DNA of 64,000 bases from assembly GCF_005577435.1 (NCBI RefSeq), contig NZ_CP040396.1, positions 2,732,501 through 2,796,500 on the forward strand, in the 5' to 3' direction. Both the position numbers and the translations under genes were made by a program. Under the pieces are notes generated by a model, which searched no databases, had not been told where the DNA came from, and saw only the letters and a program-made list of their open reading frames with translations. Below are positions 8,822-14,535 of this stretch, one piece after another. The stretch comes from Paenibacillus algicola (GTDB lineage: Bacteria > Bacillota > Bacilli > Paenibacillales > Paenibacillaceae). Each line of letters starts with the position of its first letter. Positions within the stretch are counted from its first letter, which is position 1.

Positions 8822-9161
8822 TACCAAAACCTCCATCCTCTCTAGCAGTCTTCTGACTATGGTGACTATGACACCTGGCTCTCCAATTACTCCTATCCCA
8901 AAACAGTTTCTTATCTCCACGGTGTGGTATCTCATGATCTACGTCAGTAGCTTCTATGAGCTTTCCTTCTTCTCGACAGTCTATACATAGTGGGTTATCT
9001 CTTAAGAAGGCTATCCTAGCTTTACGCCAATGATGATCATATCCTCGCTCTGCTGATGTGCCCCTCTGCCTATCGAATGACTGCTTAGGGTGGTCCTCAC
9101 AATACCCAGTAGTGGTGAGCTTATTGCATCCTAGTTTACGGCAGAATTTTTTTAGTGCCAA
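8811..9161 (-). CDS. HNH endonuclease
   Basis: A 116-residue nuclease. TTG 9161 is chosen because AAAGGGTGAG sits four bases upstream and the protein then begins MALKKFCRKLGCNKL, the usual start in this family. Zinc ligands come in pairs (CRKLGC, YCEDH, PLCIDC), followed by the nuclease core ATDVDHEIPHRG and WRARCHSHHSQKTARED. HNH proteins beside terminase genes work with the terminase to cut concatemers at cos (known for HK97-type phages). First gene of the visible late operon. Confidence 0.9.
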   Translation of the reverse strand: MALKKFCRKLGCNKLTTTGYCEDHPKQSFDRQRGTSAERGYDHHWRKARIAFLRDNPLCIDCREEGKLIEATDVDHEIPHRGDKKLFWDRSNWRARCHSHHSQKTAREDGGFGNGR

Positions 9162-9183
9162 TGTACTCACCCTTTCTATGAGT

Positions 9184-9213
9184 AAATAAAAAGCCGCCAA
9201 AAAAAGGCGACTT
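9184..9213 (-). terminator. Intrinsic terminator on the minus strand
   Basis: Read on the minus strand, AAGTCGCC - seven T - GGCGGCTT forms an 8-bp stem with one G-T pair, followed by TTTTATTT. No minus-strand protein gene lies directly before it; the nearest is at 9914. It may end an antisense RNA that starts near 9480, or readthrough from the accessory genes, and it separates those from the late operon. Confidence 0.6.
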
Positions 9214-9239
9214 AAACAAAAAATAATTTCTAATATATA

Positions 9240-9268
9240 TTGACGTACGTAAATAAATTTGGTATAAT
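9240..9268 (+). promoter_or_regulatory. Near-consensus vegetative promoter
   Basis: TTGACG (9240-9245), a 17-base spacer and a perfect TATAAT (9263-9268). It lies about 25 bases before the start of the 38-residue peptide at 9294. This is one of the strongest promoter matches in the prophage, and it points against the late operon. Confidence 0.8.
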
Positions 9269-9293
9269 TAATACATAAGGAGGTGAGATAAAC

Positions 9294-9410
9294 ATGAAGC
9301 CAAGAAGAGTAAGGCGCAAAGAGGAAAGAGAGTTAAACATCAAGCTGACGATTGCAGTCGTCACCCTGATAAACTCCATCCTCACCACCATCATCCTGCT
9401 CACCAAGTAG
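9294..9410 (+). CDS. Tiny membrane peptide (38 aa), possible toxin or holin-like
   Basis: ATG with a strong AAGGAGGTGAG seven bases upstream. The peptide has a very basic start (MKPRRVRRKEERELNIK) and then one hydrophobic helix (TIAVVTLINSILTTIILL) ending in TK. This layout is that of type I toxin peptides and small holin-like proteins, which insert into the cytoplasmic membrane. Codons 4-8 form one arm of a 15-bp inverted repeat whose other arm is at 9470-9484. It looks related to the 30-residue peptide at 9511. I do not recognise a named family. Confidence 0.65.
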   Translation: MKPRRVRRKEERELNIKLTIAVVTLINSILTTIILLTK

Positions 9411-9484
9411 GAAAACCCGAAACCTCGGCCCCGAAAGGGGCCAGGGATTAGGGGATGAAATATAATGGGTGCGCCTTACTCTTC
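9304..9484. repeat. 15-bp perfect inverted repeat spanning the first peptide gene
   Basis: gaagagtaaggcgca (9304-9318) and its exact reverse complement (9470-9484) enclose 151 bases. In a + strand transcript the start of the first peptide gene can pair with the region just before the second. A GC hairpin (ggccccgaaaggggcc, 9426-9441) lies inside. Repression by long-range pairing is known for type I toxin mRNAs; here it is inferred. Confidence 0.75.
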
Positions 9485-9485
9485 G

Positions 9486-9515
9486 ATTATAACACAAGGA
9501 GTGATAAGCTGTGAC
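9486..9515 (-). promoter_or_regulatory. Possible antisense promoter
   Basis: On the minus strand GTCACA (9515-9510), an 18-base spacer and a perfect TATAAT (9491-9486). Transcription would begin near 9479 inside the inverted-repeat arm, run antisense to the whole 38-residue peptide gene, and reach the terminator at 9184-9213, giving an RNA of about 300 bases. The -35 is only a 4/6 match. Confidence 0.4.
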
Positions 9516-9603
9516 ACGTAAAGAAAAAGCCACGACGTTTCTAACTTATGCCGCCTTTTTGATCAGCGTAATGAATACTATTATCCTGGTTGTGAAGTGG
9601 TAA
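9511..9603 (+). CDS. Tiny membrane peptide (30 aa)
   Basis: GTG start with AAGGAGTGATAAGCT upstream. It has a short basic start (MTRKEKATT), one hydrophobic helix (FLTYAAFLISVMNTIILVV) and ends in KW. The helix and C-terminus resemble the 38-residue peptide upstream (LINSILTTIILLTK against LISVMNTIILVVKW), suggesting duplication. Its stop overlaps the ATG of the next gene (TAATG), so translation is coupled. Function unknown; toxin-like or holin-like roles are inference. Confidence 0.6.
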   Translation: MTRKEKATTFLTYAAFLISVMNTIILVVKW

Positions 9604-9827
9604 TGTATTCATTTGACAGCAAGGAAGAATTGGCTGTCTGGATCTCTCATGAACTGGTCAGCACTGCTGAAGCGATGGAGATCTTGGAGTGCACTCGTCA
9701 GAATCTTCACTCGTTTGTAAAACGCGGTAAACTTACGCCGGTTAAAGAGACAAACCGTGAACGGTTATTCTGGCGATCTGACGTTCTCGCCCGCAAAGAA
9801 GAAGCTGCTATTTATAATCGGAAATAA
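9603..9827 (+). CDS. Small helix-turn-helix DNA-binding protein
   Basis: 74 residues, starting at the ATG that overlaps the stop of the preceding peptide. The segment LVSTAEAMEILECTRQNLHSFVKRGKLTPVKETNRERLFWRSDVLARK is a MerR/excisionase-type winged helix, in which the helix-turn-helix is followed by a wing reading the operand (R-x-x-LFW). It likely binds DNA in the prophage, possibly regulating the peptide operon it closes. The same fold is used by excisionases, but the distance from the integrase makes that role less likely. Confidence 0.75.
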   Translation: MYSFDSKEELAVWISHELVSTAEAMEILECTRQNLHSFVKRGKLTPVKETNRERLFWRSDVLARKEEAAIYNRK

Positions 9828-9830
9828 GCA

Positions 9831-9861
9831 GACAACCCGTCAATTTGGCGGGTTGTCTTTT
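9831..9861 (+). terminator. Intrinsic terminator after the peptide operon
   Basis: gacaacccg (9831-9839) pairs perfectly with cgggttgtc (9849-9857) and is followed by TTTT. It lies four bases after the HTH gene stop and ends the + strand operon that begins at 9240. Confidence 0.85.
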
Positions 9862-9913
9862 GGATACGGGCAGAGATCAATAAGGCACTCGACAACAAAG
9901 CGAGACTGCCTGC

Positions 9914-10141
9914 TTATTTGGATGCCCATATCTCACTTGATTCAATAAATGCTATTACTGATGCTGCTATACAAATAAATCCTGCAGGTACAACCAGATG
10001 TCTAGCTGACCTCTTGAATATCACGCTGAGAAGTGGAAAGACAATAATAACAGAAGCCAAAAGAACAACTATGCTTATGATAAAAGGACCTGCTGCTTCC
10101 CATATTTGCCCCCAGTTAAATAAATTTACGGACCAATCCAA
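9914..10141 (-). CDS. Small membrane protein with two helices (75 aa)
   Basis: TTG 10141 is preferred because AAAGGAG lies 10 bases upstream; a GTG three codons earlier would be only one base from it. Two hydrophobic segments are visible (GPFIISIVVLLASVIIVFPLL at about residues 19-39 and VVPAGFICIAASVIAFI at 50-66) joined by a basic turn (KRSARH). The size and topology would suit a holin, but it lies far from a lysin gene, and none is in the window. I do not recognise a family. Confidence 0.55.
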   Translation of the reverse strand: MDWSVNLFNWGQIWEAAGPFIISIVVLLASVIIVFPLLSVIFKRSARHLVVPAGFICIAASVIAFIESSEIWASK

Positions 10142-10251
10142 TGCTGTCACTCTCCTTTAAGTAAGAATTTTCGACATCACAATGAAAATTCCTGCAAAGC
10201 CATCATTCTGCATTGATCAACCCCTTAACATTACACCTTTTCAGAAAGAAT

Positions 10252-10277
10252 ATAAAAAAGCACCCTCCAGGGTGCTT
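10252..10277 (-). terminator. Intrinsic terminator of the two-gene accessory cassette
   Basis: On the minus strand GCACCCT and AGGGTGC form a 7-bp stem with a two-base loop, followed by TTTTTT. It overlaps the stop of the 220-residue gene and so ends that transcript. Confidence 0.85.
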
Positions 10278-10938
10278 AGATTGCATATAGCATATCAATA
10301 AAATCAAGACACTCATATTCGTCAAGGTTTGTGTAGAATAACAAAGTCCCATCGACAGAGACTCTAAACGTTACAGTCTTATCACCATGGTCATAAGTTA
10401 CAATTACACCTGTTAATTGTCCGGAGTTAAGCATATTAGCATAATATTGAGTGTTATTAATTCCTGAACCTTTTAATGAAACTCCAGTAACTGTTTCAAT
10501 TCTCACGTCAAATCGTGCACCCCGGACATCAGTTGAGTCTTCAATAATGCCCAATATATTGAACCTGTGTTTTTCTAGTTGCATAGGGAACCTGTTCTCA
10601 AATATTCCAGTTGCCTTGAAAGCATCATCTTTCCGACAAAGTGCAACCAGTCGGTTACGATCAGGATGGTAGTAAATTTCATATAACCCTTGTTTTACTA
10701 CCTGATCAATAAATTCACCCTTTACCCTCGCTCGATAATCAATTACTTCATCCGTAACAATCCTGTAATTTTGATATCCTGTCGGTGAAGTTTCATTGGC
10801 AAAAATGTAAGTATCCAGACTCTCATCAAAATTGTTAACCCGTTGTATTTCCTGAAAATGATGGGCTTCTCTCACGATTTCATCAATATGTTCTTGATTA
10901 TTATTCGGGGTAACGTCAAAGCAGCTAACACTAAACAA
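10276..10938 (-). CDS. Unknown cytoplasmic protein (220 aa), second gene of accessory pair
   Basis: TTG start with GAGGTGG six bases upstream, nine bases after the stop of the 237-residue gene, so the two form an operon. There is no signal peptide or membrane segment. Sequence is mixed alpha/beta, with a beta-rich C-terminal part (GVIVTYDHGDKTVTFRVSVDGTLLFYTNLDEYECLDFI) that could be a small domain of its own. Two Cys near the start (VSCFDV) and one in LCRKDD are not arranged as a metal site. Base use is clearly richer in A/T than the flanking phage genes, suggesting separate acquisition. I do not recognise the family. Confidence 0.75.
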   Translation of the reverse strand: MFSVSCFDVTPNNNQEHIDEIVREAHHFQEIQRVNNFDESLDTYIFANETSPTGYQNYRIVTDEVIDYRARVKGEFIDQVVKQGLYEIYYHPDRNRLVALCRKDDAFKATGIFENRFPMQLEKHRFNILGIIEDSTDVRGARFDVRIETVTGVSLKGSGINNTQYYANMLNSGQLTGVIVTYDHGDKTVTFRVSVDGTLLFYTNLDEYECLDFIDMLYAI

Positions 10939-10947
10939 GTGACCACC

Positions 10948-11661
10948 TCACTTAAATAATAGAGCCCTTCTTGCGGTCTCCTCTACAATATCGAATGATG
11001 TTTCATTAATTGTTAGCTTTTCTTTAAAAACACGGACTTGGTTATTGCTGCCTGGACCTCCATCTTTTGTTCGCGGAACAATCGCACTAATAGGAAAAAA
11101 ACACTCAAAATGAGTAATATTGTTTTTACCTAAACGTTGCACCATCAACCCATAGAATGGATTTTTCCCTTTTGAGAAATGGACATCCAAGTTATAACTT
11201 ACTGCTCTTGGTCTTAGAGCTCTCTCTATATCGTTAAACAGCTCTCGTAACTCTCGGAGTTTTTCTTCAGCATTATTAAGAGTGACGTTTAATTGAGATA
11301 TACTCACAAACATAATATTACGCGAAAATTGCCCATCCTGGAAATCATCCTGAACTAGCACTTTGAAAATATCCACATCATACATTTTTTTATTGGTCAT
11401 ATTAACAGGTCTGCTGTATTTACTGTTTTTATATTTAAATTTCAAAACATCTTCTAGCTTTTGATACGAATCACCTAACTCGTCCAGCTTTATTTCAATA
11501 TTGACATTCCAAGTAGTGTCACGCCACTTCGAGAACAATCTAATAATAAAGAAATAATATTTAGGAGATTTACTATAGAGCCAAGTATGTAACCCGAACA
11601 AAGCCGGTACATACATGATGACATACTTTAATATTCTTAACAGAACATCAAGTGCATTCAC
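10948..11661 (-). CDS. Unknown membrane-anchored protein (237 aa), first gene of accessory pair
   Basis: GTG start with a strong AAAGGAGGT upstream and its own likely promoter at 11683-11711. The N-terminus holds one or two hydrophobic segments (ILKYVIMYVPALFGLHTWL and YYFFIIRLF, residues about 9-45). The remaining 190 residues are predicted cytoplasmic, with an amphipathic coiled region (NNAEEKLRELRELFNDIERAL near 130-150). AT-rich compared with its neighbours. A membrane-anchored partner plus a soluble partner, independently transcribed inside a prophage, is a frequent layout of lysogenic-conversion or anti-phage genes (inference). Family not recognised. Confidence 0.75.
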   Translation of the reverse strand: MNALDVLLRILKYVIMYVPALFGLHTWLYSKSPKYYFFIIRLFSKWRDTTWNVNIEIKLDELGDSYQKLEDVLKFKYKNSKYSRPVNMTNKKMYDVDIFKVLVQDDFQDGQFSRNIMFVSISQLNVTLNNAEEKLRELRELFNDIERALRPRAVSYNLDVHFSKGKNPFYGLMVQRLGKNNITHFECFFPISAIVPRTKDGGPGSNNQVRVFKEKLTINETSFDIVEETARRALLFK

Positions 11662-11682
11662 TACAGTACCTCCTTTGGATCT

Positions 11683-11711
11683 ATTTTATCACAAATAATC
11701 AGCTTTATGAA
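11683..11711 (-). promoter_or_regulatory. Probable promoter of the accessory pair
   Basis: On the minus strand TTCATA (11711-11706), a 17-base spacer and TAAAAT (11688-11683), about 22 bases before the GTG of the 237-residue gene. The -35 is weak (4/6) but the position is right, and the upstream terminator at 11745 makes an independent promoter necessary. Confidence 0.45.
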
Positions 11712-11744
11712 TTATTTCGACCGGTTAGTAAAATCATTTAAGCG

Positions 11745-11773
11745 TTAAAAAACACCGTCTCGATCCGAGACGG
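11745..11773 (-). terminator. Intrinsic terminator after tRNA-Pro
   Basis: On the minus strand CCGTCTC - GGATC - GAGACGG, then TGTTTTTT. The 7-bp stem is perfect. Its arms are the same 7-mers found in the hairpin upstream of the tRNA (11880-11923), so the two structures could exchange partners. Confidence 0.85.
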
Positions 11774-11797
11774 CAAAAAGGAGATGGTTATGAATAA

Positions 11798-11870
11798 TCC
11801 GAACGGCAGGATTTGAACCTACACTACTTACTCCCAAGGCAAGCGTGCTACCCAGCTACACCACATCCGG
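11798..11870 (-). tRNA. tRNA-Pro (anticodon TGG)
   Basis: The minus strand folds as a complete cloverleaf of 73 bases: acceptor CCGGATG/CGTTCGG with wobble pairs, D arm GTGT...GCAC, anticodon stem CTTGC/GTAAG with loop CTTGGGA (anticodon TGG), short variable region, T arm GTAGG-TTCAAAT-CCTGC, and discriminator A. CCA is not encoded. Several G-T pairs suggest a phage-borne copy. It probably supplements proline codon decoding during lytic growth. It lies inside the prophage, far from the integrase, so it is unlikely to be the attachment site. Confidence 0.92.
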
Positions 11871-11879
11871 AAATGAAAA

Positions 11880-11923
11880 GAGACGGCCGCCTAACAGCAC
11901 GTTGGTCCTTTGCCGACCGTCTC
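11880..11923 (-). promoter_or_regulatory. Hairpin directly upstream of tRNA-Pro
   Basis: On the minus strand GAGACGGTCG and CGGCCGTCTC form a 10-bp stem with one G-T pair around a 24-base loop, followed by TTTTCATTT and then the tRNA. It resembles a terminator or processing signal. Positions 11924-12001 hold the region where a tRNA promoter should be, but I could not pick clear -35/-10 boxes. Confidence 0.6.
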
Positions 11924-12001
11924 CTTACACGAAGGGTACAATATCATTTTAGCAGGGGTTGACTCGCAAAACAAGAACATATGTGCGCCAATTTAGTGCC
12001 A

Positions 12002-12607
12002 TTATCGTGCCAATCTTTTATACTCCATTTCAGCAGCTGAAATTTTACGCCAGTATGTCCTTCTGGAAAGATTCATTTCTGTCTGCACTTCACCAGCACT
12101 CTTCCCCTCCAAATACTGAAGCCTCAAGATATTGGCAAAGTCCGGTTCGTAAGTATCCATAGCTTCCAGTACAGTCTCCACCTGTTCAACCTCCGCCTGC
12201 AGGTCCTGCAGCTCGGCCAGCCTCTCCAACACCTCGTCAACATCATCCCGAACATCATAGCCTCTAGCCTCGATCACCTTCTGGATCTTATTCCTCAGTT
12301 CTCGAAGCAACTGCTCATCTTCCGGATCCATAGCCTGGACAGGAACAGCTTGTTTTTGTGACTTAACGCCGGCAGGATACCGGGTCATATAGGCGTGGGC
12401 TGCATTCTCCAGTTTTTGCTCATATCCCGATAGGTACATGTACGACGGAAGGCCTCTCAGCCTCCGGTGCAGCTCCTGCAGCTGGTCATCCCCATTGAGT
12501 CTTGAAACCGTAATACCGGCACCCACACTGTAACTAGACAGCACCTGTATCCGCGCTTTCTTCTGCCGGTATTGGGACAGCTGCTCTATCATTTGTTGTT
12601 CATTCAT
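12002..12607 (-). CDS. ArpU-like phage late transcription regulator
   Basis: A 201-residue protein. The C-terminus (DFANILRLQYLEGKSAGEVQTEMNLSRRTYWRKISAAEMEYKRLAR) is a sigma-70 region 4-type helix-turn-helix as in ArpU/RinA-like regulators, which activate late operons in phages of Gram-positive hosts. The middle has long amphipathic helices (ERLAELQDLQAEVEQVETVLEAM). It is the last gene of the early/replication operon and lies upstream of the late region, fitting a switch role. It overlaps the helicase gene by eight bases. Confidence 0.82.
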   Translation of the reverse strand: MNEQQMIEQLSQYRQKKARIQVLSSYSVGAGITVSRLNGDDQLQELHRRLRGLPSYMYLSGYEQKLENAAHAYMTRYPAGVKSQKQAVPVQAMDPEDEQLLRELRNKIQKVIEARGYDVRDDVDEVLERLAELQDLQAEVEQVETVLEAMDTYEPDFANILRLQYLEGKSAGEVQTEMNLSRRTYWRKISAAEMEYKRLAR

Positions 12608-13979
12608 GACCCTTCATCCTTTCGATCCTTGCTTTGACGGCTTCCATCAAGGCATCTTGTCCGCTCGCCTTTCGTTCCAGTGCCTCTACGGCTTCCTCGT
12701 CCATGGTCCCCTCAGCTACCAGGCGGATTACCACGATGTTATGCCGTACGCCTTGACGGTGAACCCTGGCATTGGCCTGCTGGTCTTCTTCCAAGCTCCA
12801 GATCTGATCAAACCACACGACTGTTCGGCAGCTTGACTCCTGAAGGTTTAAACCATGGCCAGCTGACTTCGGATGCAGAAGCAACAACGGAATCTCGTCA
12901 TTGTTCCAGGCCCTGATATCTTCGTTCCCGTCTTTGCCTTTTCGAAGGATCCGGGCCTGCGGGAAACGCTCCTGGATCCGGCTTAAGCTATGCTTAAAGT
13001 TATAAAACACCATCACCGGATTTCCGTTTGCCGCCTCGATCACATCCTCCAAAGCATCCAATTTGGCATTATGAATCTGCTTTACGCCTTTGTCTTCATC
13101 GTACACAGCACCGCTGGCCATCTGCAGAAGCTTATTGGACAGGACGGCTGCCGTGCTGGCCACAACATCAGCATCCAGGAACGGAAGCAGCAGCTCCTTC
13201 TCCAGTTTCTTGTACTGCTCCTGGGCTTTCGGGCTTAAAGGCATCTGAACCGTCCGATCAATACGCTCAGGCAGCTCCAGCCAGTCTTCGGCTTTCATGC
13301 TGACCGCAATATCAGATATGGCCTCATATACCCTTCCCTCGGCTTCCTGTTTAGCCTTCCACTCATAAACGACATGGCCACTACGGCTGCCAGGTGTAAA
13401 GTACCGATCACGATAACCGGTAATCGTCTTGCCCAGGCGTTCTCCCTGGTCGATCAAGTACATGGGTGCCCAGAGATCCATGAGGCTATTCGGTGCCGGT
13501 GTGCCGGTCAGGCCGATCACACGCTTCATCATCGGCCGGACTCGGCGAAGAGCCTTGAAGCGTTTGGCCTGCGGGTTTTTGAAGCTGGAGAGCTCGTCGA
13601 TCACCACGGTATCAAATGGCCACTGGCTGCCGTACTCGCTGACCAGCCATTCCACATTTTCACGATTGATCACGTAAATATCTGCTTCTGCCTTCAAGGC
13701 CTTACGCCGTGCCGTGGCACTTCCCAATACCTTGCTGATCCGAAGGTGCTGCAGATGGTCCCACTTCTCAATCTCGCGGGCCCAGGTATCCTCGGCCACT
13801 CTCAGCGGCGCGATTACTAGCACCCGTCCGGCATCGAAGTAATCATTCAGCAATAAGTCCATGGCCGTTAAAGTGCTGACTGTCTTGCCTAATCCCATCT
13901 CAAGCAGCAGGGCAATGTATGGGGTATCCAGGATCCGCTTGGTGGCGTAATCCTGGTACTGGTGCGGTATAAATTTCAA
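12600..13979 (-). CDS. SNF2-family DNA helicase/translocase
   Basis: A 459-residue SF2 ATPase. Q-motif-like start PHQYQDYATKRILD, Walker A EMGLGKT near residue 30, Walker B-type VIDELSSFKN near 130, GLTGTPAPN (motif III), and the C-terminal helicase motifs LLLHPKSAGHGLNLQ, WFDQIWSLEEDQQANARVHRQG (motif VI). It moves along duplex DNA using ATP. It overlaps the VRR-NUC gene by four bases; a SNF2 helicase paired with VRR-NUC and a primase is a standard replication/repair cassette in siphoviruses and related prophages. Confidence 0.92.
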   Translation of the reverse strand: MKFIPHQYQDYATKRILDTPYIALLLEMGLGKTVSTLTAMDLLLNDYFDAGRVLVIAPLRVAEDTWAREIEKWDHLQHLRISKVLGSATARRKALKAEADIYVINRENVEWLVSEYGSQWPFDTVVIDELSSFKNPQAKRFKALRRVRPMMKRVIGLTGTPAPNSLMDLWAPMYLIDQGERLGKTITGYRDRYFTPGSRSGHVVYEWKAKQEAEGRVYEAISDIAVSMKAEDWLELPERIDRTVQMPLSPKAQEQYKKLEKELLLPFLDADVVASTAAVLSNKLLQMASGAVYDEDKGVKQIHNAKLDALEDVIEAANGNPVMVFYNFKHSLSRIQERFPQARILRKGKDGNEDIRAWNNDEIPLLLLHPKSAGHGLNLQESSCRTVVWFDQIWSLEEDQQANARVHRQGVRHNIVVIRLVAEGTMDEEAVEALERKASGQDALMEAVKARIERMKGHE

Positions 13980-14257
13980 ATGTCTCTCACCTCGTCAATA
14001 AAACGCTCAATGTCCTCAGCCGAATCGATTTTATAATGGCGTTGATCCAGCTTAAGCAACTTTCTCTTCCAGCGCTCCTGCAGGGGAGCCAGCGGCTTAC
14101 CAGGTGCTTTCATTTCAACGTAGACCGTCTTTCCTCCCGGAAGAATCACAATTCTATCCGGTACTCCTCGATTCCCTGGACTGGTCCACTTCGGGGCTAT
14201 CCCGCCGATCCGTTCGACCTCCCGGACCAGTCTGCGTTCCAGTGTAGATTCTCGCAT
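13976..14257 (-). CDS. VRR-NUC domain nuclease
   Basis: About 93 residues from ATG 14257, six bases after AAAGGGG; another ATG two codons upstream is too close to that site. The fold's active-site pattern is present: GNRGVPDRIVILPGGKTVYVEMKAPGKPL, with Asp in PDR, Glu in VEMK and the Lys. VRR-NUC proteins are structure-specific (Holliday junction or flap) nucleases of the PD-(D/E)xK group. It lies between the replication origin region and the SNF2 helicase gene. Confidence 0.9.
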   Translation of the reverse strand: MRESTLERRLVREVERIGGIAPKWTSPGNRGVPDRIVILPGGKTVYVEMKAPGKPLAPLQERWKRKLLKLDQRHYKIDSAEDIERFIDEVRDI

Positions 14258-14275
14258 ATGCATCCCCTTTCTTCC

Positions 14276-14535
14276 GGTTGCCGAATTGCCTTATATACAC
14301 GCGTACACATGTTTTACGCGTTTAACCCATATGTGCCCCCTACGTATATGGGTTAATTTATATTTTTATTAAAATAGTAGATTTTACGGCAACCTTGGCA
14401 ACCTGAAGCCTTAAACCCTTGATATGTTTAGGGTTGTGGCGGTTGCCGTTAATCTGGTTTTGCGGCAATCTTCGGCAACTGCGGCAACCGTTTACGGCAA
14501 CCACGGCAACCCTTCGGCAACCGTCTACGGCAACC
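14276..14535. other. Iteron-rich region, putative phage replication origin
   Basis: At least eight copies of CGGCAACC or one-base variants occur between 14387 and 14535, and inverted copies (GGTTGCCG) at 14276-14283 and 14441-14448. Between them lies AT-rich DNA (14291-14385) with a perfect 11-bp inverted repeat, ttaacccatat (14322-14332) and atatgggttaa (14346-14356), and two ACGCGT palindrome-like sites. Iterons beside AT-rich DNA next to a primase-helicase gene are the classic origin layout. The array runs into the end of that gene. Confidence 0.65.

Noticed and set aside
9461..9466. A second + strand TATAAT before the 30-aa peptide
   Set aside because: No -35 at 16-18 bases and no extended -10; kept out of the features.
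10157..10213. An 18-codon frame on the minus strand (MQNDGFAGIFIVMSKILT) with AAGGGG upstream, just before the 75-aa membrane protein
   Set aside because: Too short to support without expression or conservation data; could be a leader peptide.
11798..11870. tRNA-Pro as phage attachment site
   Set aside because: It lies inside the prophage, more than 14 kb from the integrase, with no partial tRNA duplicate near 27400.
14387..14535. CRISPR-like array
   Set aside because: Repeats are 8 bases, in both orientations and with irregular short spacing, and no cas genes are present. Iterons fit better.
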